Shown here piece after piece: positions 42,917 to 50,980 of a stretch of DNA of 64,000 nt. Under the pieces are notes generated by a model, which saw nothing but the letters and a program-made list of their open reading frames with translations, was not told the DNA's origin and did no database searches. Both the position numbers and the translations under genes were made by a program. This DNA is from Chloroflexota bacterium (lineage in GTDB: Bacteria; Chloroflexota; Anaerolineae; B4-G1): positions 1 to 64,000 of the forward strand of contig JAAZAN010000205.1 in NCBI GenBank assembly GCA_012514315.1, given 5' to 3'. Position 1 is the stretch's first letter; the number at the start of each line of letters is the position of its first letter.

Positions 42917-45900
42917 TCATAGATCGTTCAGTGCACGACGATACGTCTGCAGCGCTTCTTTAAGTCGGCCGTCCTTCATATACGCATCGCCCAGCATCTG
43001 CTGTACCTCGACTCCCGGGCGCTCTGCGACACGTTGCTCCAGATCCGGGATGACGATATCCAATAGCTTTCCCGCGCGAATCAGGCGTGAGTATGCGCGC
43101 ATCGACTGGGGCTGATCTCCCGCATCCCAAAGGCGGCGTCCAAGCTCCAGCCACGACGGGTAATCCCGACGATCGCGGTCAACCGCTCGCCTCAGTGATT
43201 CGATCGCGGCCGCAGGCGGCTCAGGTGCATCAGTCATCGCCGCTGCCAGAGCTTCCGCGGCACGAACTGGCACTTCCAGCTCGGCCGGTTCAAGCTGCTC
43301 GACCTCGACAACCTCTTCCTCTGGTTCCAGAGGCATAGCTTCAAGCGGGGCATCGGCTGGCCCTACCACTGGCTCCTCGCCCTCACTGGTTATTGCCGTC
43401 ACGACCTCGACCTCTTCCGGCGCCCCCACTTCGACCGACGCAGCCTCCTCAATCGCCAGTGTCGTCGTCTCGGCCACAGCCGGCGCCTCAAGCAACACGG
43501 CTTCGGGCTCCTCGGGCGCCCCGGCCTCTGGCGCTGCTGCCTCGCCCTCCTCCGACACCTCTGCTTCGATCGACGCCGCCTCAGCCATTGCCAAAGTCTC
43601 AACCGGTTCTGCCTCAGGCTCCTCGGGCGCCTCAGCCTCTGGCGCTGCTGCCTCGACCTCCTCCGGCGCCTTTGCCTCTACCGGTTCATCCTCCTCGATC
43701 GCTGGCACAGTCTCCGATACCAGTGAGACTGCCTGAAGCGGCGCTGCCGCGTACTCTTCGGACGCCTCGATCTCTGCCGCTGTTGCCTCGACCGCCTCCG
43801 ACGCCTCTACCTCGATCGGCGCCGCCCTCTCAATCGCCGGCCCTGTCGCCTCAGCCGCTGCCAGCGTCTCAACTGGCACGGTTCCAGGTTCCCCGCCGGC
43901 TGCTTCAGCCTCAGGCGCCGTTACCTCAGCCTCCCCTGATATCTCAGCCTTGACTGGAACGGACTCGCCAGCAAGTGACTTAACTTCATCAGCTGCCACT
44001 GGCTCAGGCCCCTCGACCCCGGGAGCCTCTGGCGCCGCTGCCTTGACATCTCTCTGTGCCTCCGTTCCGAGGGGGACTCCGTCGTCAACCGCGGCGACAC
44101 CCTCGTCCACCCCGATTGCCGTCCATCCCCAGGCTTCTACCTCCTCCACAACCGGTGTTTCCTCAGACTCCTCAACCAGTGCAGCCTCAACAGTCGCCGG
44201 CGACTCCCCTTCCGGCTCAGCCTCGACCGACGCGCCCTGATCAACAGCGGTGACGTCCTCCGTCTCCGCTTCTGACACTTCGGCCGTCGGGCGCCCCATG
44301 ATCGCAGCCATACGTGCCTCGCCCTCGGCGACCGCCCGAGCTTGCAGTTCCTCCTCACGGCCTGCAGCGAGTGATTCAAGCCAGGCAAGCGCCTCATCAC
44401 CCGATGGCACCCGGTCCTCCATCAACCATTCAGGAAGCCCTGTCTCCGGGACGCCTGCCACAACACTCTCCGGCGCACCACCTGCCTCGACAGCTGTCTC
44501 GTCTACCGGAACCTCGGGTTCTCGCGACAGACCGTCCGATACTTCCGCCGGTCGTCCCATAATCCCGGCCATACGCGCTTCGCCCTCGGCCGCAGCACGC
44601 TCAGCCAGTTCGTCTTCCTTGCCGGCCGCCAATGATTCGAGCCAGGCCAACGCGTCATCACCGGACGGCACGCCTTCGGCGTCCTCGAGCCAGGATGGCA
44701 TCTTTGTTGGCGGCACCTCGTCCGGCAGTTCGGCCTCCTCATCGGCCTGCGCATGCAGAATGGCCAGCCACTCAGGCAGCTCTGCGGAGACCGGGGGTTC
44801 GGGAGGCTCGGCCTCCTCGCCGCCAAATACCTCAGGCGCCAGACCCGCTAGCCAGTCGGGCACTCCCGTCGAGATCGCGCGAGCCGGTGCGAGATCTTCC
44901 GCTTTGGTCTCGAGCTCCTCTCGATCTCGGACAGCGACTGAGTCCGGTGAAGAAGGCGCCTCGTCATCACTCCGCACGGATCGTTCCCCCCTGAGCTGGT
45001 CCTCCGTCTCCTCAACCCAATCAGATATCTCGACCGTCTCCGCTGGTTCCTCGCTCTCGCTCAGCAACCAGTCCGGGATCTCAGTATCGGCCTGCTGTTC
45101 CACCTCAGAAGTCGGCCTGACAGGAAGCTGGGACTCGTCTTCGGTAATGCTCGCCCAATCCTGCTCCTCCGCCTCTCGCTCAACCTCTGTCGCTCGCCCG
45201 CCCGCAAGGATCTCCGTCAGCCAATCCGGGGCTTCCTCAGACACACCCTCCGCTTCCTCGCCTTCGGTTACCTCGGCGAGCTCGGCCCACCCCACGGCCT
45301 CACTATCTCCCTCTGCCTCCGCTCTCTGCACATCTGGTGTGATCCCCACCAGCCAATCGGGGGCCTCCTCAGGCACAGCCTCCGCTTCCTCGCCTTCGGT
45401 TACCTCGGCGAGCTCGGCCCACCCCACGGCCTCACTATCTCCCTCAGCCTCCGCTGTCTCCTCATCCGAGGCCATCCCTATCAGCCAGTCCGGAGCGCCC
45501 TCAGACACAGCCTCCGCTTCCTCGCCTTCGGTTACCTCAGCGAGCTCTGCCCACCCCGCGGCTTCACTAGCTCCCTCAGCCTCCGATGTCTCCTCATCCG
45601 AAGCCATCCCTATCAGCCAGTCCGGAGCGCCCTCAGGCACAGCTTCCGCTTCCTCGCTCTCAGCTATCTCAGCGAGCTCGGCCCACCCTACGACCTCACC
45701 ATCTCCCTCAACCTCCGCTGTCCGCGCATCCAAGGTGAGCTCCTCTAACTCGATGAGCTCCTGTTCCTCGTCCCCAAGAGGCAGTCCCTCAGGCTCAGAC
45801 TCCACCTCGACATCCTCCGACACCGGCGAGGCGCTGGTCTCTGATATGGCCTCAAGGGACTCCTGAACGGCCGAAGCCTGATCGAGCTCAGCCAACATCT

Positions 45901-46837
45901 CACCGGACTCCTCGGCAAGTGACATCTTCTGAAGCCACGCAGGCAGCTCGATTTCCGCCTGGAGGGGGGCCCCAGTGTCGGCCAGCTCAAGATCTGTCTC
46001 GGGCAGCCGGGCAGCCTCCGCTGCCTCAAGATCCGCTACCCATTCTGGCAACTCAGCGTCAACCAGCGCACCGTAGTCCAGTATCGGGACAACTACGGAT
46101 CGCTCGGGCAAGACAGAATTCGAGCCCAGCAGCCCTTTCGCCACCTCCCCGGTGGGGTCAAGCGCTTCAGCTCGTCGCACGTAGAACTGGACCTCGTCAC
46201 GCCCACTGCGCGTCCAGATATCCGCGAGGATCAGATTTGCCTTCAGGCAGAATGGAAGATCGTTCAGGACCTTCTGGCAGGCATCGGCCGCCTCAAGGCG
46301 TTGCTCGTCACGCCAGTACGCTTCGGCAAGCGCAACCCTCAAGTCCACGCGATCGGGACACTCCTCAACGAGCGTGCGCAGCGCCGCGATGGCCCTGGAC
46401 AGCAGATCGCCCCTCAGGTATAACCGCGCCAATGCCGCACGCGTCAGTCCGACGCGTTCGGGCGTCAGGCCGTCGCGCCGTCCATACAGATGCCGCAGTT
46501 GCTCATCGAGAATCCGGTTGTTCGGATCTAGCTCGAACGCCCGTTCGAGACAGTAGATCGTTCCATCCAATTCGCCACGACGGCTGTGCACTTCACTGAT
46601 TCCGACCCAGGCCACCATATCCTCCGGATCGGCGCTCAACACGCGGCGAAAGAGATCTTCCGCCTGTTCATCCTGGCCAGCTTCCAGCATAGCCTCGGCC
46701 ATGAGCCGATATGTGGAAACATGCTTGGGATGGAACTTGAGGATCTGCTTGCCGTGTGCCACAGCTTCCGCGTACCTGCCCTGCTGAATCGTGGCCTGAA
46801 TCAACTCACCGTAGCTTTGCAGGGATATGTCAGTCAC
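42917..46837 (-). CDS. Giant acidic TPR scaffold protein with repeated P-x-W-L motifs
   Basis: A 1306-residue protein with TPR-type helical repeats at both ends (about 1-240: 'AVAHGKQILKFHPKHVSTYRLMAEAMLEAGQ'; about 1210-1306: 'YPSWLELGRRLWDAGDQPQSMRAYSRLIRAGK'). Between them lie roughly 950 residues of low-complexity sequence very rich in Glu, Ala and Pro. The middle contains about eleven copies of a hydrophobic short motif P-[DEAS]-W-[LV] (APDWLIGM, IPDWLLSE, LPEWLAIL, MPSWLEDA), four tandem 44-residue repeats and a duplicated ALAWLESLAAG segment. It is probably a cytoplasmic disordered scaffold whose P-x-W-L segments are docking sites. Function unknown. GTG 46837 has GGAGGGAGG, and a consensus promoter lies upstream. 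Confidence 0.85.
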   Translation of the reverse strand: MTDISLQSYGELIQATIQQGRYAEAVAHGKQILKFHPKHVSTYRLMAEAMLEAGQDEQAEDLFRRVLSADPEDMVAWVGISEVHSRRGELDGTIYCLERAFELDPNNRILDEQLRHLYGRRDGLTPERVGLTRAALARLYLRGDLLSRAIAALRTLVEECPDRVDLRVALAEAYWRDEQRLEAADACQKVLNDLPFCLKANLILADIWTRSGRDEVQFYVRRAEALDPTGEVAKGLLGSNSVLPERSVVVPILDYGALVDAELPEWVADLEAAEAARLPETDLELADTGAPLQAEIELPAWLQKMSLAEESGEMLAELDQASAVQESLEAISETSASPVSEDVEVESEPEGLPLGDEEQELIELEELTLDARTAEVEGDGEVVGWAELAEIAESEEAEAVPEGAPDWLIGMASDEETSEAEGASEAAGWAELAEVTEGEEAEAVSEGAPDWLIGMASDEETAEAEGDSEAVGWAELAEVTEGEEAEAVPEEAPDWLVGITPDVQRAEAEGDSEAVGWAELAEVTEGEEAEGVSEEAPDWLTEILAGGRATEVEREAEEQDWASITEDESQLPVRPTSEVEQQADTEIPDWLLSESEEPAETVEISDWVEETEDQLRGERSVRSDDEAPSSPDSVAVRDREELETKAEDLAPARAISTGVPDWLAGLAPEVFGGEEAEPPEPPVSAELPEWLAILHAQADEEAELPDEVPPTKMPSWLEDAEGVPSGDDALAWLESLAAGKEDELAERAAAEGEARMAGIMGRPAEVSDGLSREPEVPVDETAVEAGGAPESVVAGVPETGLPEWLMEDRVPSGDEALAWLESLAAGREEELQARAVAEGEARMAAIMGRPTAEVSEAETEDVTAVDQGASVEAEPEGESPATVEAALVEESEETPVVEEVEAWGWTAIGVDEGVAAVDDGVPLGTEAQRDVKAAAPEAPGVEGPEPVAADEVKSLAGESVPVKAEISGEAEVTAPEAEAAGGEPGTVPVETLAAAEATGPAIERAAPIEVEASEAVEATAAEIEASEEYAAAPLQAVSLVSETVPAIEEDEPVEAKAPEEVEAAAPEAEAPEEPEAEPVETLAMAEAASIEAEVSEEGEAAAPEAGAPEEPEAVLLEAPAVAETTTLAIEEAASVEVGAPEEVEVVTAITSEGEEPVVGPADAPLEAMPLEPEEEVVEVEQLEPAELEVPVRAAEALAAAMTDAPEPPAAAIESLRRAVDRDRRDYPSWLELGRRLWDAGDQPQSMRAYSRLIRAGKLLDIVIPDLEQRVAERPGVEVQQMLGDAYMKDGRLKEALQTYRRALNDL
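44272..44668 (-). repeat. Duplicated 44-residue ALAWLESLAAG segment in the TPR protein gene
   Basis: Two copies (about 44535-44668 and 44272-44405) encode S-G-D-[DE]-ALAWLESLAAG, then an E/A-rich helix and EARMA-[GA]-IMGRP. They are highly similar in protein and DNA, indicating recent duplication. Boundaries are approximate. Confidence 0.7.
45190..45718 (-). repeat. Four tandem 132-bp repeats in the TPR protein gene
   Basis: The shared DNA core CTTCCTCGCCTTCGGTTACC recurs at intervals of 132 bp (near 45255, 45387 and 45519), with a diverged fourth copy near 45650. Each unit encodes 44 residues of the form WAELAEVTEGEEAEAV, then a P-D-W-L segment and an acidic spacer. In-frame unit length means copy-number change would not break the protein. 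Confidence 0.8.
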
Positions 46838-46900
46838 GTGAGACCTCCCTCCGAGTGCGATCCTTCCAGTGGACGCGTCCCGATACCTGTTACCATAGCG

Positions 46901-46929
46901 ATTATGCTACGCCTTGTAGGAAAAGTCAA
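46901..46929 (-). promoter_or_regulatory. Promoter of the TPR-ndk operon
   Basis: Minus strand TTGACT, 17 bp, CATAAT. The -35 overlaps the last codons of the upstream deacetylase gene. The leader is about 57 nt. Confidence 0.7.
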
Positions 46930-47966
46930 TCGACCCTGTGCAATCGTCTGATCGTGCTTAGCAGCGCGTCCACCTCGCGTTCACCGCGCGGCGACGCACC
47001 CACAGGGTCAGCAAGTTCCCCACAGACCCCGTCTCCGCACAATGCTTTGAGCGCGTTGAGAACGCCCCATGCCAGCACATCAGGATCATATCCACCCTCC
47101 AGAACAAACACGATACGACCTTCGCATAGCTCACAAGCCATCTGGACCAACCGAGCCTGCAGCGCGCCATAGCCCGTGAGAGTGAGATTCATGGCCGCCA
47201 ATGGGTCGCGCCAATGCGCGTCGTAGCCCACCGACACAAGAAGCACGTCCGGATCAAATCTCGTGGCCACAGGCCACAGTGCTTCATCGATAACGCGCGC
47301 ATACCCCCTGTCACCGACTCCCGCCGGAAGAGGAACGTTGAGTACAGTGCCTTCTCCGACTCCCTCACCCGTCTCACGCCAATGACCTGTACCTGGATAG
47401 TGAGGATACTGATGCACCGAGAAGTAGAATACATCCGGGTCGGAGGCAAAGACCTCCTGTGTGCCATTTCCATGATGCACATCGATGTCAGCGACGAGGA
47501 TTCGCCTGACCAGCCTATGGGCAAGGGCCGCCCGCGCTGCCAGTGCCACGTTATTGAGCAGACAGAAGCCCATCGCACGGGCCGAGGTGGCATGGTGGCC
47601 TGGAGGTCGGACAAGGCCATACCCGTTGGAGATCTCACCCGACAACACGGCCTGAACCAGATCGATCGTACCTCCTGCGGCGAGGACGGCCACATCATAG
47701 CTACCGTTGACAACGTAGGTATCAACGTCGACATAGCGACCAGCGCCCAACGAAGCGCGTTTGATAGTTTCGAGATGGCTCGCTGTGTGAACCGCCAGCA
47801 GTTCCTCCTGGGAAGCTTTGCGAGCTGGGATCCGGACCAGGCGGTTGAGCACGCCGCCTTCTTCCAGCACAGGCCAGACCCGACTCAGTCGCTGCGCGCT
47901 CTCCGGATGTCCAGGCGAGTTGTGACGTAGAAACTCGGGATCGTACAAGAATCCAGTACCCAGCAC
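46926..47966 (-). CDS. Histone deacetylase/AcuC superfamily amidohydrolase
   Basis: A 346-residue zinc amidohydrolase. GYGLVRPPGHHATSARAMGF supplies the charge-relay histidines, and ILVADIDVHHGNGTQEVF supplies the Asp and His zinc ligands. 'LLVSVGYDAHWRDPLAAMNLT' carries the second zinc Asp. Bacterial members deacetylate acetyl-CoA synthetase (AcuC), polyamines or other acylated amines. GTG 47966 lies 11 nt after the DnaC-like gene and after GGAGAGG; the track start is inside that gene. Substrate unknown. Confidence 0.9.
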   Translation of the reverse strand: MLGTGFLYDPEFLRHNSPGHPESAQRLSRVWPVLEEGGVLNRLVRIPARKASQEELLAVHTASHLETIKRASLGAGRYVDVDTYVVNGSYDVAVLAAGGTIDLVQAVLSGEISNGYGLVRPPGHHATSARAMGFCLLNNVALAARAALAHRLVRRILVADIDVHHGNGTQEVFASDPDVFYFSVHQYPHYPGTGHWRETGEGVGEGTVLNVPLPAGVGDRGYARVIDEALWPVATRFDPDVLLVSVGYDAHWRDPLAAMNLTLTGYGALQARLVQMACELCEGRIVFVLEGGYDPDVLAWGVLNALKALCGDGVCGELADPVGASPRGEREVDALLSTIRRLHRVD

Positions 47967-47977
47967 AGCCCTCTCCG

Positions 47978-49372
47978 TTACCGACGGCGCCGGCCGGACC
48001 GGCGCTGGATGGCCCCGCCCCGATATGGCGGAGCCACGATCGCGAACAAAGTGCAACGACTGACGTCGAGCATACGTGTCGCCAGACGGGGGTCGAGTTC
48101 CTCGATTGGCGTTGCGGTGGTGATCACCGTGGGCAGACGAGCGTTGTAGCGGTAATCAAAGATCTGATGGAGCTTCTCTCGCGCCCACGGCGTGGCAGAT
48201 TCGGTGCCTAGATCATCCAGTACGAGCAACGGTGTGCGCCGCACCTGCTCAAAGCGTTTGTCGAACGACACCAGCGTCTGAGGGTTGAACGATGCACGTA
48301 GGTGATCCAAGAGATCGGGAACAACAACGAAGAGCGCAGGGTGCCCTTCCGCCATTCGCTGGTTGGCTATGGCTGCGGCAATGTGTGTCTTGCCGGTTCC
48401 ATACGTTCCGGCAAGAATGAGCCAGTCACGCGGTTGTCTCGCAAACTCCTGCGCAACCTGAACGACGCGCGCCAGGTTCTCATACTCATCCTGTGAGATC
48501 TCGCCCTTTCGCAGATCGAACGTCTCAAACTGCTGTTCCGAGTGCAGCGTCAGGCTGCTCAGGTCAGACTGGTCCTGATCGATACCCGCGCGACGATAGT
48601 CAGGAGCAGCGATCGAGACAATCTTGCTCAATCCCAGATCGACAATGCGAGAGCGAAGCCTCAGCGGGATATCCTCCAATTCATGGTTCGTCGTGATCAC
48701 AGTCGGCAGACGCGCGTTGTATCGATAGTTGATGATCTGAAAGAGCTTCTCCTGAGCCCACGGAGTGCTGCTCTCCGTTCCCAGGTCGTCCAGGATGAGC
48801 AAAGGAACGGTCCGCACGTTCTCAAACCGTGCATCATAGCGCACGTCACTCGTTGGTGAGAACGCAGCTCGAAGGTGATCCAGAAGGTCCGGGATTGTCG
48901 TAAACAACACGGGATCTCCACGATCTATGCAGGCATTGGCGATGGCCGCCGCCAAGTGGGTCTTTCCGCAGCCGTACCCTCCTCGAAGAACCAGCCACCC
49001 CTCGGGCCCCTGGGCAAACTCCACAGCCTCCTCGAAGGCCCAGCGCAGATTCGCCCGCTTGTCAGGCGAAAGCCCGTGTCCTTCCGGCACGAACGAGTCG
49101 AACGTCATACGTCCGAGCACGTCCAGATCGCTCTCAGAGCGCAGTGTCGCTGCACGCTGTTCCGCTATCTTAGCGAGTCGACACCTGCACGGAATCAGCC
49201 TCCCGAAGTCCGGATGGTCAATTGGAGCTCCCGAACGCAGGTACCCAATTCCGTTGCACAGCGAACACACAGTCTCCGGCTCGGGCGGTCCATCAGTGCT
49301 GGATGAACTCGCCGTACTCGCCTTCGATGTAGCGTCGACGATCAGTTTCGTCACCTCGCCTATCTGCTTCAT
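47978..49372 (-). CDS. Tandem-duplicated DnaC/IstB-like AAA+ ATPase (putative helicase loader)
   Basis: A single polypeptide with two complete DnaC-type AAA+ modules. An N-terminal zinc-binding region (CSLCNGIGYL then IPCRCRL) precedes module 1: Walker A RGGYGCGKTHLAAAIAN, Walker B VPLLILDDLGTESS. Module 2 starts near residue 300: Walker A AGTYGTGKTHIAAAIAN, Walker B TPLLVLDDLGTESA. Both keep sensor-region sequence 'YRYNARLPTVITT' and an Arg in the C-terminal strand, so both could bind ATP. Normal DnaC/DnaI loaders have one module. Position beside a DnaD-like gene and dnaB supports helicase loading. Start uncertain: ATG 49372 overlaps the dnaD-like gene by 80 nt, and GTG 49270, just before the zinc motif, is an alternative. 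Confidence 0.85.
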   Translation of the reverse strand: MKQIGEVTKLIVDATSKASTASSSSTDGPPEPETVCSLCNGIGYLRSGAPIDHPDFGRLIPCRCRLAKIAEQRAATLRSESDLDVLGRMTFDSFVPEGHGLSPDKRANLRWAFEEAVEFAQGPEGWLVLRGGYGCGKTHLAAAIANACIDRGDPVLFTTIPDLLDHLRAAFSPTSDVRYDARFENVRTVPLLILDDLGTESSTPWAQEKLFQIINYRYNARLPTVITTNHELEDIPLRLRSRIVDLGLSKIVSIAAPDYRRAGIDQDQSDLSSLTLHSEQQFETFDLRKGEISQDEYENLARVVQVAQEFARQPRDWLILAGTYGTGKTHIAAAIANQRMAEGHPALFVVVPDLLDHLRASFNPQTLVSFDKRFEQVRRTPLLVLDDLGTESATPWAREKLHQIFDYRYNARLPTVITTATPIEELDPRLATRMLDVSRCTLFAIVAPPYRGGAIQRRSGRRRR

Positions 49373-49970
49373 CCCCTCTGCCTTCAGCGGCCCACCGCTC
49401 AAGTATGGCCCGCACATACCGCCAACTACGCTTGTTCATCGCAACAGCTTCGCGGAATGCATCCTCAATCCATTCGGGCGGATAGGATCGCTCCGCATCG
49501 CGCAACTCGTCGGCAAGCAGTGGCGTGAGTACACCGATGTTCTGATGATAGAGCTCGAATATACTCGGTCTACCAGCCACTTCCACCGCCTCTGGCCATT
49601 CGCCCTGACCGATCTCGGCGACAGCCGCCCGGCCCTTGGCCGAATTCGCGAAATAGACGCCGCACTCCCCGTCCCCTGTTGTGATCGTCGTGTACAGCAG
49701 CGTTCCCCGGTCCACAAGCCTCTGGAGCGTACATTCGAGATCGACCAGCGAACCGCCTCCCAACGCGGACAGCACCTCTTTGTCCTGCAGAATATCCTCG
49801 TGCCGGACATACCGAACCTGACGATGTTGACGACCGAGACGCCAGAGGATCAGTAAGGTAAGCTTCAGCTCCGCCAGGTCGTCGATCATAGGGATGAGAT
49901 CGGTGAAGATGGACTCAGGCAGAGCAACCGTAGGACTCCTGCCAGCGGGAAAACCGGCAAATACACGCAT
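49293..49970 (-). CDS. DnaD domain primosome protein
   Basis: A 225-residue protein. The N-terminal part looks like a DnaD/DnaB-type winged helix region (IPMIDDLAELKLTLLILW). The C-terminal DnaD domain is clear: FELYHQNIGVLTPLLADELR, YPPEWIEDAFREAV, then the conserved NKRSWRYVRAILERWAAEG. In Firmicutes DnaD recruits DnaB/DnaI and the replicative helicase to the origin and restart sites. Here it sits directly before the DnaC-like loader gene and in the dnaB operon. AGGA precedes ATG 49970 at 8 nt. Confidence 0.87.
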   Translation of the reverse strand: MRVFAGFPAGRSPTVALPESIFTDLIPMIDDLAELKLTLLILWRLGRQHRQVRYVRHEDILQDKEVLSALGGGSLVDLECTLQRLVDRGTLLYTTITTGDGECGVYFANSAKGRAAVAEIGQGEWPEAVEVAGRPSIFELYHQNIGVLTPLLADELRDAERSYPPEWIEDAFREAVAMNKRSWRYVRAILERWAAEGRGDEADRRGDETDRRRYIEGEYGEFIQH

Positions 49971-49991
49971 ATCTGATATCCTAGTCCACCG

Positions 49992-50903
49992 CTATGCCGC
50001 AACGCGTGCCAGATAGATGGCAGCGTTCCCCTCGTGTGATGAGTAGTAACTCACCCAAAGAGTATCCCCGTACCATACCAACCCCGGGTAGCTGCAGTCT
50101 CCACCAGACGGCAATGCGAGCGCCTCACGAGTCACGCCCAGCTTGTGGTCCAGCCAACACAGTGCCATGCGCTGGCAACCCTCATAAAGCCGTCCACCCA
50201 CCAGGCAGCGTCTATCGGGAAGCACAATCAGGTTTGGCCCACCGACCTGGACTCCCAGGTCCAGCCACCGCCACGCCTGGTAGGGGGGGCGGGCAATACC
50301 AAGGAGCGCAGACCGCGTATCCTGTTCCCGCCGCAACAAGCACAGACCGGTGTCATCATCAAGGAAACGCAATGTTGCTTCGTTCGGGAATCCGGCATCG
50401 CACAGAGTCTCCACGAGCACGTCAAAACGCTGTCCGTCGGTGCTGCGGTACAGCCGCACCCGACCGCCACCCCGCGCGGATCGCTCGTAGCCCACGCCAT
50501 ACGCCATTCCCAGGTGCCACGTTACACGCCAGATCCAGAACCCAGGGTCCCCCACGGCCACCGGGCCATCCCATGCCCTTCCATCATCTGAAAAGTAGAC
50601 CACTGACTGGTGACTGGCGGGAGCCGGCTGGTGAAGGGCTGACGCTGCACAGAGCATCAGCCGGCTGCTGGGTGTGATGCAGAGCTTTGGATCCCGCAGG
50701 TCGCCGGTCTCCGATGTGTGCAGTGCCATAGAGCTCCATTTCACGCCATCCGACGACGAGATGACGCGAAGTGCACCATGGGGAGACACATGCGCCTCTC
50801 CCTCACGGAACGTGCAAAACCACGCATCGCCGAACCGCGCCAGGTCGGTGAACGCGCTATGGGGCGCGGCATCCCATATCTTCCTGACGTTGAGAAGATC
50901 CAC
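49992..50903 (-). CDS. BNR/sialidase-like beta-propeller protein
   Basis: A 303-residue protein of the six-bladed sialidase/glycosidase-like propeller type. Asp-box-like or blade motifs include ISSSDGVKWSS, YFSDDGRAWDG, LYRSTDGQRFDV and the terminal 'LVWYGDTLWVSYYSSHEGNAAIYLARV'. The N-terminal 'FTDLARFGDAWFCTFREGEAHVSPHG' is typical of uncharacterised exo-alpha-sialidase-like proteins. No signal peptide is visible. The start is GTG 50903 with AGGAGG at 8 nt. Its presence between dnaB and dnaD is odd and may be insertion of an unrelated gene into the operon. Enzyme activity unproven. Confidence 0.75.
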   Translation of the reverse strand: MDLLNVRKIWDAAPHSAFTDLARFGDAWFCTFREGEAHVSPHGALRVISSSDGVKWSSMALHTSETGDLRDPKLCITPSSRLMLCAASALHQPAPASHQSVVYFSDDGRAWDGPVAVGDPGFWIWRVTWHLGMAYGVGYERSARGGGRVRLYRSTDGQRFDVLVETLCDAGFPNEATLRFLDDDTGLCLLRREQDTRSALLGIARPPYQAWRWLDLGVQVGGPNLIVLPDRRCLVGGRLYEGCQRMALCWLDHKLGVTREALALPSGGDCSYPGLVWYGDTLWVSYYSSHEGNAAIYLARVAA

Positions 50904-50980
50904 CCTTCTACCTCCTAGTGACCCGATACGAACTCTCCGGGCGGTCCCGTGTGTCCCACCAGCCAGCCGAATCCCCAAGG

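Noticed and set aside
45190-45718. CRISPR-like array because of regular spacing
   Set aside because: The repeats are in frame, contiguous and coding, with no short palindromic repeats, unique spacers or cas genes.
44250-45866. 538-codon plus-strand ORF rich in Ser, Ala and Thr
   Set aside because: It is the antisense shadow of the Glu/Ala-rich repeat region of the TPR gene; codon bias of the repeats keeps the opposite frame open.
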